From CAYUYV01 sp050331455 (GTDB lineage Bacteria; Pseudomonadota; Alphaproteobacteria; JAJFIK01), in contig JBHJGV010000032.1 in NCBI GenBank assembly GCA_050331455.1, forward strand, positions 1 through 62,587: a stretch of DNA of 62,587 bases, given 5' to 3'. Each line of letters begins with the position of its first letter. Within the stretch, counting starts at the first letter, position 1. Shown in pieces: positions 9,466-19,238 of the stretch. The notes below the pieces were generated by a model. It was not told where the DNA came from. It did not search any database and saw only the letters and a list, made by a program, of their open reading frames with translations. Position numbers and translations under genes: made by a program.

Positions 9466-11853
9466 TCATCGCGATCCGAGCAGGGCGCCGGCGCAGGCAT
9501 CGAGGATGGCTTCGGCGTCGAGGCGGTAGGTGCGGTAAAGGTCCGGCAGGTTGCCGGTCTGGCCGAACCGGTCCAGGCCCAGGGAGGCGACTTTCTGGCC
9601 CCGGACGGCACCGAGCCAGGTGAGCGCCTGGGGGGAGCCGTCCTGCACCGTCACCAGGGCGGCATGGGGGGCAAGGGGGGACAGCAGGCGGGCAATGGTG
9701 CTCTGCGCCGGGCCCGCCCCGGTCCAACGCCCCTCCTGGGCGGTGCGCCAGTTTGTGTAAAGACGGTCCGGCGAGGTCACCGCCAGCAGGCCGGCGCCGG
9801 GCGCGTCCTCCATCAGGGCGTCATGGGCCTCGATGGCTTCCGGCAGCAGCGCGCCGCAGGCGGCGATGGCGAGATCGGCCCCCGGTGCGGGCGGGCGCAG
9901 CCAATAGGCGCCTTCCACGATGCCTGCCTCACGCGCCGGATCGGGCCCTATGGAAGGCTGAACCAGGGGCCGGGTCGACAGGCGCAGATAAACCGATCCC
10001 CCGTCCTCGGCCTGCATATGATCGAATGCCCAGGCCATGATGGTGGCCAGTTCATGGGCGAAGGCCGGTTCAAAATAGGTCAGCCCCGGCTGACCCATGC
10101 CGATGAGCGGCGTGCTGACGGATTGGTGGGCGCCGCCCTCGGGCCCCAGCGTGATGCCGGACGGGGTGGCGACCAGCAGGAAGCGCGCGTCCTGGTAACA
10201 GGCATAGTTCAGGGCATCGAGGCCGCGCGCGATGAAGGGATCATAGAGCGTGCCGATGGGCAACAATCGCTCTCCGAACAGCGGGCCCGTGAGACCGAGG
10301 GCCGCCAGCAAAATGAACAGATTGTTCTCCGCAATGCCGAGTTCGATGTGCTGTCCGTCGGGCGCCGCCCGCCAACGCTGGGGTGAGGCGATCTTCCGGT
10401 CCCGGAAGACATCGGGGCGTTCCTTGCGGGCGAAAATCCCCCGTGTGTTGACCCACGGCCCCAGATTGGTCGACACGGTGACATCGGGCGATGTGGTGAC
10501 AATGCGCCGGGCCAGATCCGTGTCGCTCCGGGCGATGTCATGCAAAATGCGCCCGAAGGCCGCCTGGGTGGACAGGGTCTCGGGAAAGGCGGTGTCGAAG
10601 CGACCGGGTATGCTTACGTCGGCCGCGGGCCGGCGCCGGTCCCGTTCCGCGGCGAAGGGCACGGCGTCCAGAAAGGCTTCCACATGGCGCCGCTCAGTGT
10701 CGGACAGGCCGGCAAAGGGCTCCCACTCCCGGCCCTCGGGCACGTTCATCTGGGTGCGGTAGACCGACATCTGGTCGGGCGTCATCAGGCCGGCGTGATT
10801 GTCCTTGTGGCCCTGGAAGGGCAGGCCATACCCCTTGATGGTGTAGCACACGAACAGATGGGGGGCGTCGTCCGGTACGCTGTTGAACACATCGAGCAGG
10901 GTGCGCAGGCAGTGGCCGCCCAGATTGGTCATGAGCGTGTGGAGCCGGTCGTCCCCCAGCCCGTTGATCAGGGGCCAGATCAGACTGTCGGGATGGAGAT
11001 CCTGGCGCAGGGCATCGCGCCAGGCCGTGCCGCCCTCGTAAGCCAGGGCGGCATACAGATCGTTCGGGCACCGCGTGATCCAGCGGCGCAGATCCTCACC
11101 GCCCGGTTCCTCGAAGGCCGCCTGGAGCATGCGCCCCCAGCGGATCGGCACAACCCGCCAGCCCGTGGCCGTGAAGATGCCCTCATAGCGGTCGATCATG
11201 CGTTCCGGCGTGACGGCATCGAGGCTCTGGCGGTTATAGTCGACGATCCACCAGGTATTGCGAATGTCGTGCTTGGCGCATTCGAGCAGCGCTTCGTAGA
11301 TGTTGCCCTCGTCCAGTTCCGCGTCGCCGAGCAGCGAGATCATCCGTCCCCGATCCATGGGCCCGCGCCAGCCCTGGCCCTCCAGATAGTCCTGGGCCAG
11401 CGACGCGAAGGCGGAAATGGCGACGCCGAGCCCGACGGATCCCGTGGAGAAATCCACATCGTCCACGTCCTTGGTGCGGGAGGGATAGGACTGGGCGCCG
11501 CCGAGGGCCCGAAAGCGCTGGAGCTGATCCGCGGTCTGATGGCCGAGCAGATATTGCACGGCGTGGAAGACCGGCGAGGCGTGGGGTTTGACGGCCACGC
11601 GGTCGGCCGGGTTCAGCACGTTGAAGTAGAGCGCGGCCATGATGGATGTCATGGAGGCGCAGGACGCCTGGTGTCCGCCGACCTTCAGGCCGTCGCGGCT
11701 TTCACGCACATGGTTGGCGTGATGAATGGTCCAGGTGGAAAGCCATCGCAGGCGCCGCTCCAGCAGATCGAGACACATAATGTCATGGTCGCTGACGGCG
11801 GACCGGGGCGTCGTCGTGGTGGCGTCTGGGGTCGCGCGGGGGGCTGTCGACAT
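9466..11853 (-). CDS. AceE/transketolase-type thiamine-diphosphate enzyme
   Basis: 795 residues from ATG 11853 (GGAGAG upstream). An alternative ATG at 11877 and a long extension to 12051 are less likely. It resembles homodimeric pyruvate dehydrogenase E1/transketolase: N-terminal RWLSTWTIHHANHVRESRDG, VGGHQASCASM, KPHASPVFHAVQYLLG, SYPSRTKDVDDVDFSTGSVG, and a ThDP motif beginning GDAELDEGN and ending ...DYN (about residues 205-235). The C-terminal half carries the pyrimidine-binding part (HIELGIAENNL) and a transketolase C-terminal domain. No E2 or E3 gene is nearby. The substrate is uncertain: it could act as an E1 with distant partners or as a free transketolase-like enzyme. Confidence 0.8.
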   Translation of the reverse strand: MSTAPRATPDATTTTPRSAVSDHDIMCLDLLERRLRWLSTWTIHHANHVRESRDGLKVGGHQASCASMTSIMAALYFNVLNPADRVAVKPHASPVFHAVQYLLGHQTADQLQRFRALGGAQSYPSRTKDVDDVDFSTGSVGLGVAISAFASLAQDYLEGQGWRGPMDRGRMISLLGDAELDEGNIYEALLECAKHDIRNTWWIVDYNRQSLDAVTPERMIDRYEGIFTATGWRVVPIRWGRMLQAAFEEPGGEDLRRWITRCPNDLYAALAYEGGTAWRDALRQDLHPDSLIWPLINGLGDDRLHTLMTNLGGHCLRTLLDVFNSVPDDAPHLFVCYTIKGYGLPFQGHKDNHAGLMTPDQMSVYRTQMNVPEGREWEPFAGLSDTERRHVEAFLDAVPFAAERDRRRPAADVSIPGRFDTAFPETLSTQAAFGRILHDIARSDTDLARRIVTTSPDVTVSTNLGPWVNTRGIFARKERPDVFRDRKIASPQRWRAAPDGQHIELGIAENNLFILLAALGLTGPLFGERLLPIGTLYDPFIARGLDALNYACYQDARFLLVATPSGITLGPEGGAHQSVSTPLIGMGQPGLTYFEPAFAHELATIMAWAFDHMQAEDGGSVYLRLSTRPLVQPSIGPDPAREAGIVEGAYWLRPPAPGADLAIAACGALLPEAIEAHDALMEDAPGAGLLAVTSPDRLYTNWRTAQEGRWTGAGPAQSTIARLLSPLAPHAALVTVQDGSPQALTWLGAVRGQKVASLGLDRFGQTGNLPDLYRTYRLDAEAILDACAGALLGSR

Positions 11854-12517
11854 GGAACTCTCCGGGAAGCGGCTCATAAGACAGTGTATCAAAAGTGGGG
11901 CGCGGGAACCGGAACCGACTGGCGGGGAGCGCGGGCGAATATGCGCCGGCCAGATGTCACACGCATTCAGGGCAGGTTTGTTCGGTAAACCGGCACCGTA
12001 CGCCGCGATCTGTGGATAAAACTGGGGGCAAAACCATTGACGCCCTGTCATGGTCCCCTTTTTGCCCCTATGACCTGAGATCCATCTTCACAAATTCGTT
12101 CCGGGTCGGCACACTGCGCTGGTTTGTGGGACGCGCTGGTCATGTGGATATCTGGCATCGCGTGACTTCGGTCGGCAATCTGCCGCCATTTTCAGGGGTG
12201 TCGATTCATGAGCGCTGGTCCTGGCAGGCGTGGAGCACAGGTCCAGGATCGGTGTGCGCCGTCCATGGCCTATTGGGTGGATGCGCCGCGGAACAGGGTT
12301 CGCGGGGGCGGGTCGGATTCTCGCCGGAACTCGAAAAGAGCGCGCCCGGCCCTGCCGTGAACGCCGTGCGGTGCATGCCGTGTGATGAACGCCGCGTGAT
12401 GAACGGGGACAAGACATCCAGGCGCCGTCATAGATGGCGGCCGGCCTCAATCGCTGGACAGCGCGGTGTTATCCCGCTGCTGGGCCGGAGACGGGGCTCC
12501 TGGATGCAGGGGGCAGA
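11854..12517. other. divergent promoter region between the transketolase-like and lipoprotein genes
   Basis: About 660 bp with no credible gene on either strand; open frames here are arginine/proline-rich and lack domains. It should contain the promoters of both divergent genes, but I find no clear -35/-10 pair. Confidence 0.45.
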
Positions 12518-13348
12518 ATGCGGAAGACAGAGGACAAAGCGATTACTCGCCAAACACACTCTCCAAAGGCGTTTCACGCCTTCCGGCCCATCGGCCTCAG
12601 CGCGGCCCGGTCCGGGCCGCTTCTTTCCCGCCTGGGTGGGACCGGGCGCCTTTTGGCGTGCGCCGCCTGTTTCAGCCTGCCGGCCTGCGCGGCCGGCCAT
12701 ATCGAGCCCTTGTCCCAGCCGGTGAAGTCCGTGACCATCGGTCTGAGCGATGCCCAGGTGGATTTGCGGGCGATGGCGGAAAAGGCGCGCCGGACACCCT
12801 GGACCGCCGTGACGGGTAATGCGCCCGCTTTTTCGGCATCCACGGTCCTGACGGTGCTCCTCGATGGCCTCGGCGCCCTGGTGGATGATGAAGACGGGAG
12901 TGTCGAAACCGCTCCGCCGGCCCGGACGGTCCTGTCCGCCAATGCGCAATCCTATCTGTCCTCCCTGTCGGATCGGTCCGAGGCGAGCCTGCGCATGGCC
13001 TCCCTTCAGGACGATGTGTCCGAGCGGATCCGGATTACCCGATCCTTCATGGGGGCCGCGAGCACGGTGCTCGCGGGACATCGGCTCGAAGCGGGCGCAG
13101 GCGGCGCGCCGGTCGACAGAGAAGCCGCCGGCCGGGACGCCTCCGACCGGGAGGCGGATGACCGGGATGTGATCGCGGCGACGATCGAGGCCCTCAAAGA
13201 ACAGCATGCCGTGTTTGCTGAAGTCTCCGGCGCGCTCTTTGCCAACGGGGCGTCCGGCACGCTGGTTTTCCGAGCGCTCGGCGTCTGGCATCAGGATCTC
13301 GCGGCTCTCGAGCGCCTCCAGCGCTCCTTGAGTGACAGTGCCGCCTGA
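12518..13348 (+). CDS. putative lipoprotein of unknown function
   Basis: 276 residues from ATG 12518, chosen because AGGGGGC precedes it; an upstream in-frame start at 12434 has none. A long basic N-region is followed by a hydrophobic stretch and SLPACAAG, an imperfect lipobox with Cys at about residue 60. The rest is predicted soluble and helical, with an acidic/arginine stretch (DREAAGRDASDREADDRD). No family recognised. It could be a periplasmic or outer-membrane anchored structural protein. The next gene, an M41 protease, starts 304 bp downstream on the same strand. Confidence 0.55.
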   Translation: MRKTEDKAITRQTHSPKAFHAFRPIGLSAARSGPLLSRLGGTGRLLACAACFSLPACAAGHIEPLSQPVKSVTIGLSDAQVDLRAMAEKARRTPWTAVTGNAPAFSASTVLTVLLDGLGALVDDEDGSVETAPPARTVLSANAQSYLSSLSDRSEASLRMASLQDDVSERIRITRSFMGAASTVLAGHRLEAGAGGAPVDREAAGRDASDREADDRDVIAATIEALKEQHAVFAEVSGALFANGASGTLVFRALGVWHQDLAALERLQRSLSDSAA

Positions 13349-13652
13349 CGGTTTCGATGGGCGAATGGCGCGACGGTCGCCGTGCCCACAGATGTCTGGA
13401 ATCCCTAAATCTTGTGGCATTCGGCCACAGAACTGGGAAATGTCGAGCATCGTGCCAAAGGGGGACTTACAGACCCGTGGGATCTGTTAAGCTTTCAGGG
13501 TGGGATGTGGGCCAAAGGCCCTGTCGCCCCGTAAAGCTTGGACGTCGCCGCGACGACTCGCGGTCGGCGTGCGGGATCCACAGGGGGCGGCACGGGTTTA
13601 TAGTGGCTCCATCGGAAAAACCGTTCGGCAACCGCTGACAGGGGACGGGGTA
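13349..13652. other. intergenic region upstream of the FtsH-like gene
   Basis: No gene seen. A 6-bp inverted repeat TGTGGC-N5-GCCACA lies near 13414-13430, and a possible -10 (TATAGT) near 13600 has no matching -35. Confidence 0.4.
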
Positions 13653-16451
13653 ATGGACCGCTTTATCGCTCTTTTCTACGCCTTGGATCACCACGGTACG
13701 GTGGCTTACACCGAAGCGAAGACAAGCAGCATCAGCCCCATCGAAGATCCAACCGATTTCAGCGAGTGGCTCGTCGGCCAGTTCGCCAGCCTGTCGGACA
13801 CCCATTCGAATATGGGCTTCGCCGGCGTGTACCCGGAAACCGACGGGCAGGTGCTGGACGTGGCCGGCATCATGGGCCGGGTCGTGACCTTTGAAGAAGG
13901 CGCCGACTCCTCCTTCTTTCAGCGCCATGACCACAATGCCGATTTTCTGGCCGGCCTGTCCCAGCGCCGGTCCCTTGAGATGATCGTTGAAACGGCTGCC
14001 GAGGAAGGCCTCGACCTCTGGTACGAATCCGAAGCGGAAATCCCCGACAATGCCCGCGATTTCTTCGCGGCCTATACCCTGGTTTACGTCGATTATGACG
14101 ACGAGAGCGTCATCGCCGCCCCGGTCTATCTGTATGAAGACTTCGATGCGTCGCTGACCAAATTCCTGGTGGATGAGATCTTCGGCGTGATCGGCCCGGT
14201 GGCCCTGTTCGAAGGGCTGGTCGATCCCATTGTCACCGGCGACGTTTTCGAGCGTTCCGAAGCCTTCAAGGTGCTCAACATGGCCCGCAAGCAGGACGAC
14301 CAGGACACCGTCGCGCTGGTGAACACGACGCGTGGCGGCTCCCTGGTCTCCGCAACCCAGGGTCGGACCGTCCCGGAAATCCTGGCCGAATTCCTGACCC
14401 GCAAGGCCGTGGTCGATTTCAGCGAAAACGATACCGGCGACCTGGCCCGGCGCATCAAGGACAGTGCCGAGGAACCCTATGAGGCCTTCCTGGACATCCT
14501 GCACGAAAAGCGGCCGCTGGTTCTCTTCGAGACCCAGTACTGGGAAATAGCCGAGCATGTGGCCCGCTTCGTCGCCAACAGCCTCAATCTCGATTTCATT
14601 TCGGCCAATTCCTATTACGAGCCCTATGAGACCAAGCGCTTCAATTCGACGGATCGGGTCATTTTCTATGATGATCAGCTGTTCGCGGGCGACTACGAGC
14701 TCGACCGCTCGTCCGTCCGTGCCATGATCAAGGATTTGGTCACCAGCCGGGATGTGGGCATCGTCGTTGTGTCGAACCCGCGCGCCGTGCCGCTGACCTT
14801 CCAGAACTACATGGACATGGAGATGATCCTGCCCGCCATGGTCGGGCCCGTGCGCGATCAGGTGTTCCAGGCGATCCTCGGCGAGTCGGCCCTGAAGACC
14901 CCCGAACTCGATAGCTGGACGCGCTATCTTCTGCCTTATGACTTCGACAAGGTGCTGGCCGCTGGTTTCACGGGTGCGCGGGCGGTTTCCGAATTGCGCG
15001 AGCGGGTCGAACGGCGCCTGTCGCGCCGGGCCGCCAACAATGCCCCAAGCCTGTCCGAGATCCATGGTCTCGGCGAAGCCAAGGAAGTCGCCGATCAGCT
15101 CGTCTCGGACATCCGCCTCGCCGTTGCGGGGGAGATCGACTGGACGGAAGTGGACCGCGGCATGCTGCTCGTGGGCCCGCCGGGCACGGGGAAGACCATG
15201 CTGGCCAAGGCGATTTCCAAGGAGTCCGGCATTCGCTTTATCGCCGGCTCGGCCCTGGAATGGCAGGCCTCGGGGGCGCTGGACTCCCACCTCGCGGCGA
15301 TCCGTGAATTCTTCGCCGAAGCGCGCCGTTATGCACCGACCATTGTGTTCATTGACGAATTCGACTCGATCGGGAACCGTCAGCATCACCAGGGACGCAA
15401 CGACTATTACACGACCGCCGTCGTGAACTGCGTCCTGGAGGAACTGCAGGGCTTCCATGACCGGGACGGGGTGATCGTGATCGCGGCCACCAACGAATCC
15501 GCCAAGATCGACCCGGCTCTGAAGCGGGCCGGCCGCCTCGACCAGACCGTGACGGTCCGCCGGCCGAATGTCCCGAGTCTGGCTAAGATCTATGACTACC
15601 ATATCGGCAAGTTGCGCCGGAAAGACCAGGTCGAGGATCCGATCGACACGGAAGAACTCGCTAAGCTGACCTTCGGCCAGACCGGAGCGGATGTCGAATT
15701 CTATGTGCGGGGCGGGCGCCGCCGGGCCCGCAAGGAGCGCCGGCCCGCGACCCAGGGCGATTTTATCGCCGAGATCATGCGACGCCCCCTGGGCGCAACG
15801 GGCTTGCCGCGCATGACCGCCGACGAGATCCGCCGCACAGCAGTCCATGAGGCGGGCCACGCCATGGTTCAGCTTCTGGGCGAAACACGCGGTTCGGACA
15901 TTTCCTTCGTGTCCATCATTCCGCGCCCGGACGGCACGCTCGGGTTCGTTGCGTCCTATAGCGAACGGGTCGACGTGAAAAAGGCCGATGTGCTCGATCA
16001 GGTCCGAATCTTCCTCGGTGGGCGTGCTGCGGAGGAAGTCGTCTATGGCAAGGACAATGTGGGCGCCGGCGCCGGTGGCAGCGGTTCGTCCGACCTTGCC
16101 CAGGCCACGCGCCTGCTGATCCGCATGTTCATGCAGCACGGTTATTCCGAACGCGGCGGTCTGGTCTGGTTCGATATCGATCAGCGGGAAAACATGGATC
16201 TGCCGGCGGAAGTCCGCGATGAGGTGCGCCAGACCCTGGATCGCCAGTATCGCGAGACCGTCCGCATGCTGCGGGAAAATCGCGCCGCGCTCGACCGCAT
16301 CGTCAAGGTGCTCCTGGAGAAACAGGAAATCACCGGCGGAGAATTGCGGGATATGTTCTCGCGCCGGGGGGGCCTGTTCGGTTGGCTCGGCGGCAAGGGG
16401 CGTGAAAACGGCGACAGTGATCCAGCTGCGGACGATCCGGCGAGCGGCTGA
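13653..16451 (+). CDS. FtsH-like AAA+ M41 zinc metalloprotease without membrane segments
   Basis: 932 residues from ATG 13653, preceded by AGGGGACGGGG. Typical FtsH is about 600-650 residues with two N-terminal transmembrane helices; here those are absent. Residues ~1-480 form a different, soluble N-region. Within it, ~285-400 looks like a degenerate AAA domain: RPLVLFE but no Walker A, then RVIFYDD in Walker B position and VGIVVVSNP in sensor-1 position. The active AAA domain has Walker A GPPGTGKT (508-515), Walker B IVFIDEFD with Asp568/Glu569, and an Arg-finger segment KRAGRLDQ. The M41 protease has HEAGH (732-736) and the third zinc ligand Asp814 in SSDLAQATRL. It is likely an ATP-driven cytosolic protease; substrates unknown. 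The C-terminus is acidic. Downstream genes are a TTG-start SDR and a lipoprotein. Confidence 0.85.
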   Translation: MDRFIALFYALDHHGTVAYTEAKTSSISPIEDPTDFSEWLVGQFASLSDTHSNMGFAGVYPETDGQVLDVAGIMGRVVTFEEGADSSFFQRHDHNADFLAGLSQRRSLEMIVETAAEEGLDLWYESEAEIPDNARDFFAAYTLVYVDYDDESVIAAPVYLYEDFDASLTKFLVDEIFGVIGPVALFEGLVDPIVTGDVFERSEAFKVLNMARKQDDQDTVALVNTTRGGSLVSATQGRTVPEILAEFLTRKAVVDFSENDTGDLARRIKDSAEEPYEAFLDILHEKRPLVLFETQYWEIAEHVARFVANSLNLDFISANSYYEPYETKRFNSTDRVIFYDDQLFAGDYELDRSSVRAMIKDLVTSRDVGIVVVSNPRAVPLTFQNYMDMEMILPAMVGPVRDQVFQAILGESALKTPELDSWTRYLLPYDFDKVLAAGFTGARAVSELRERVERRLSRRAANNAPSLSEIHGLGEAKEVADQLVSDIRLAVAGEIDWTEVDRGMLLVGPPGTGKTMLAKAISKESGIRFIAGSALEWQASGALDSHLAAIREFFAEARRYAPTIVFIDEFDSIGNRQHHQGRNDYYTTAVVNCVLEELQGFHDRDGVIVIAATNESAKIDPALKRAGRLDQTVTVRRPNVPSLAKIYDYHIGKLRRKDQVEDPIDTEELAKLTFGQTGADVEFYVRGGRRRARKERRPATQGDFIAEIMRRPLGATGLPRMTADEIRRTAVHEAGHAMVQLLGETRGSDISFVSIIPRPDGTLGFVASYSERVDVKKADVLDQVRIFLGGRAAEEVVYGKDNVGAGAGGSGSSDLAQATRLLIRMFMQHGYSERGGLVWFDIDQRENMDLPAEVRDEVRQTLDRQYRETVRMLRENRAALDRIVKVLLEKQEITGGELRDMFSRRGGLFGWLGGKGRENGDSDPAADDPASG

Positions 16452-16465
16452 CCGGGAGGCGGGCC

Positions 16466-17290
16466 TTGGCTCAGCGGGTAGCCCTCATCACGGGCGCGTC
16501 CGCCGGCATCGGCGCAGCCTTCGCCCGTTCACTCGCCGAACAGGGCCATGACCTTGTGTTGACCGCCCGCCGTGCGGACCGTCTTGAGGCACGCGCGGCC
16601 ACTCTGAAGGCCAGCCATGGAATCCGTGTCCTGATCGTTCCCGCGGATCTGTTCCGGCCCGGGGCGGCTTCCCGTATCCATGAGGCGGCCCTTGCGGCGG
16701 GTATGGCGCCGGATATCCTCATCAACAATGCGGGCTACGGCATCTCGGATGCCTTTTCCGACCGGCCTTGGACGGATCATGGGGCCTTTATCCAGGTGAT
16801 GGTTACCGCGGTGTGCGAAATGACCCACGCCGCTCTTCCGCATATGGTTGCGCAGGGGTTCGGGCGCATCGTCAATGTGGCGTCCGTGGCGGGTCTGTTG
16901 CCCGGCAGCCGCGGTCATACGCTTTACGGCGCATCGAAAGCGTTCCTGATCCGCTTCTCCGAGGCCCTCGCGCTGGAGACCGAGGGTCGGAACATCCATG
17001 TCCAGGCTTTGTGCCCCGGTTTCACCTACAGCGAGTTCCACGATGTGATTGGCGCCCGCGCGGAGGTGTCGACCTATCCGTCCTATATGTGGATGACAGC
17101 GGAGGATCTGGTGGCGCGGAGTTTGCGTGCCGTCGAGGTCGGCGAACCGGTGCTGTTGGTGCCCGGACGCTTCAACGGCCTCGTCACGACCCTCGCCAAG
17201 ATCCTGCCCCATGGCGCCCTTATGGCTTTGTCCCGCAACCGGGCCCGTCGATCGGAGGCCTACAAGGCCGCCAGGAAAGGGGAGGCGTGA
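16466..17290 (+). CDS. short-chain dehydrogenase/reductase (SDR)
   Basis: 274 residues, TTG start at 16466 with GGGAGG upstream. Classical SDR: NAD(P)-binding TGASAGIG (residues 9-16), NNAG (89-92), catalytic Ser in NVASVAG, YGASK with Tyr and Lys, and CPGF. TARRADR after the second strand suggests NADP(H). It begins 15 bp after the protease gene and is followed 4 bp later by a lipoprotein gene, so the three are probably one transcript. Substrate unknown; this subgroup is often annotated as a generic SDR or DltE-like oxidoreductase. Confidence 0.85.
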   Translation: MAQRVALITGASAGIGAAFARSLAEQGHDLVLTARRADRLEARAATLKASHGIRVLIVPADLFRPGAASRIHEAALAAGMAPDILINNAGYGISDAFSDRPWTDHGAFIQVMVTAVCEMTHAALPHMVAQGFGRIVNVASVAGLLPGSRGHTLYGASKAFLIRFSEALALETEGRNIHVQALCPGFTYSEFHDVIGARAEVSTYPSYMWMTAEDLVARSLRAVEVGEPVLLVPGRFNGLVTTLAKILPHGALMALSRNRARRSEAYKAARKGEA

Positions 17291-17293
17291 TCC

Positions 17294-17815
17294 ATGACAC
17301 TGCGATCTTCCCGTTTCCTTGTGACGGCGGTGGCGCTGCTCGCCGGCTGCACCATGGCGGCCGATCCCCAAACGGTCACCTGGGTGCCCGATCAACCGGT
17401 CGAGACGCCGGTGTCCGGATCCGTCCCCGTGCCTGAGCCACTTTACGTGCCGCAGATCGCCTTCGAGGAGAGGTGTCCGAAAACCCTGCGGACCATCCGG
17501 GCCCAATTGCAGGACCCGGACCATCCGCCCCACTATCTCAGCGAACCGGTCGCCGAGGTCATCTCTGACTGGGGCTCCAAGGAACAAGCGGCGGCTGCGC
17601 TCCGCTCCGAGATCGACGCCCTGCGCCGCGCTGCGGCCGATGCCCTTGAGCGCCGTTCCGTGCGGGATCTGGCCCAGCGCCGCCAGGTCGACGAGGCCAT
17701 GGGCACTCTGTTCGACCGGCACCTGGCCGCCCAGGCCATGCTGGCCGCAGTGATCTGTACTCCGGAACCGGCCCCGGACAAACCTGCAACCGGAACCCGC
17801 TCCTCGCGCCGGTAA
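17294..17815 (+). CDS. small lipoprotein of unknown function
   Basis: 173 residues. The N-terminus MTLRSSRFLVTAVALLAGC is a standard lipoprotein signal with lipobox LAGC. The mature part is helical with many Arg/Glu/Ala and no known domain. The start lies 4 bp after the SDR stop and GGAGG sits inside the SDR end, so translation is probably coupled. It converges with the polysaccharide operon, whose last stop is 5 bp away. Confidence 0.65.
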   Translation: MTLRSSRFLVTAVALLAGCTMAADPQTVTWVPDQPVETPVSGSVPVPEPLYVPQIAFEERCPKTLRTIRAQLQDPDHPPHYLSEPVAEVISDWGSKEQAAAALRSEIDALRRAAADALERRSVRDLAQRRQVDEAMGTLFDRHLAAQAMLAAVICTPEPAPDKPATGTRSSRR

Positions 17816-17819
17816 AGGA

Positions 17820-19238
17820 TCACTCCAGGCCCTGGCGCCGGCGGCTCGCAGCGTTGTCGCCCGCCTGGGCACAGCCCATACCCATCAGCACCGAGAACAA
17901 CAAGGCATTGGCGGGAATCTCGAGACTGAAATCCACGAAGCCGTGAAGGGCCGCGAGGGTCATCACGACCGCAGGCGCCAGCACATAGTGGAGCCGGCGG
18001 CTGCGCATCAGCACGCCGTGGAGGCAAATCCCGTATATCCGGGCCAGCGCCGCGAACCACAGCACCGTTGCCGGAAGGCCGAGGGCGACGGCCGTGTCGA
18101 GATATTCGTTGTGGGCCTGATGGAAATGCAGGCGGGCCGGTCCCCCTTCGCTGTAGAGCGGATGCAGATCGGCGAAGCTCTCAAGGCCCGCTCCGAGCAC
18201 CGGCGCATCGCCGATCATGCGCAGCGATTGTTCCCACACGATGAAGCGCAGCGCGAGGAAGTCCTCTCCGGTCAGCGTGCGGCTGAGCTCCTCGGACACC
18301 CGCTCGCCGCTGAGCTGCAGCACCAGCAGAAGGGTCGGAAGGACCAGAACCAGCGCGCCCGCCGCGAGGACCGGCCGGCCCCGACGTGACAGCTTAAACC
18401 AGAACGCCGTGCCCAGAAGGACCACACTCCCCAGCAGCATGAGCAGTCCGGCGCGCGAAGCGCCCAGCACCACGGCCGATATCAGCATAAAGATCACCGC
18501 CAGCACGGGCAGGCCATGGCCCATCACCGCCTCGATGCCCTGGCCGAGGCGCATTTGCCAGCGGCCTTCGAAGCGCACCCGCCGGGCCCGCTGAACGAAC
18601 AGGGCACCGGCACAGGTCAGACCCATGATGAGATAGAAGGCGAAATGGCCGGAATTCGCGAAGGGGCCGGGCAGGCCGAAGGCTTCGGTGTTGAGGTTCA
18701 GGTGATCGAGGCTCGGGGGCAGGGGACTGTGAACAAGCCCAAAGGTCTTCAGAACCAGTCCGTAGGCGCCATAGGCGGCCGGGCACAAAATGCACAGGAG
18801 CAAAACGCGGCGTGCGGCCGTGTTGTCGAGGCACACCATGAAGGCCGCCACGAAAACGACGAGGTAGGACAGATTGAGCATGGCCTTGAACCATGCCATG
18901 TCAGGCCGGACGGCGATGGCGCCGTCGATCCGTGTGGTGAGAGCCTCGCCGGCCAGCGCCCAGACCGGATGGTGCAGGCCGGACGGTGTCCAGGAAACGG
19001 TCTGAACAAGGCACCAGACGACCACGAGGCCCGCCAGGATGAGTGCGGATCGCAGGGGTGTGAAATAGGGAAGATAGCTTTTCGGGTCCCGCACCAGCGT
19101 GATGGCAATGCCCGCCGCAAGCATAGCGGCAGCGATCTGGATCGCGGCCATGGACCAGGGACGGTTGCCGCCATATTGGAGGGGCGACAGGACAAGGAGC
19201 AGGCAGAGTCCGGCGAAGAGGAACTGCCGCCCCGTCAT
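17820..19238 (-). CDS. O-antigen ligase/polymerase-like membrane protein
   Basis: 472 residues with about 10-12 hydrophobic transmembrane segments. The large periplasmic loop of the Wzy_C/O-antigen ligase family is visible: APVLGAGLESFADLHPLYS, then HFHQAHNEYLDTAVALGLP. Such proteins polymerise or ligate lipid-linked polysaccharide repeats at the periplasmic face of the inner membrane. Its start overlaps the stop of the tyrosine-kinase gene by 4 bp (ATGA), so they are coupled. Polymerase versus ligase cannot be decided from sequence. Confidence 0.85.
   Translation of the reverse strand: MTGRQFLFAGLCLLLVLSPLQYGGNRPWSMAAIQIAAAMLAAGIAITLVRDPKSYLPYFTPLRSALILAGLVVVWCLVQTVSWTPSGLHHPVWALAGEALTTRIDGAIAVRPDMAWFKAMLNLSYLVVFVAAFMVCLDNTAARRVLLLCILCPAAYGAYGLVLKTFGLVHSPLPPSLDHLNLNTEAFGLPGPFANSGHFAFYLIMGLTCAGALFVQRARRVRFEGRWQMRLGQGIEAVMGHGLPVLAVIFMLISAVVLGASRAGLLMLLGSVVLLGTAFWFKLSRRGRPVLAAGALVLVLPTLLLVLQLSGERVSEELSRTLTGEDFLALRFIVWEQSLRMIGDAPVLGAGLESFADLHPLYSEGGPARLHFHQAHNEYLDTAVALGLPATVLWFAALARIYGICLHGVLMRSRRLHYVLAPAVVMTLAALHGFVDFSLEIPANALLFSVLMGMGCAQAGDNAASRRRQGLE

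Noticed and set aside
13467..16139. Minus-strand open frame of 890 codons
   Set aside because: Antisense to the FtsH-like protease, with no domain; a GC-driven shadow.
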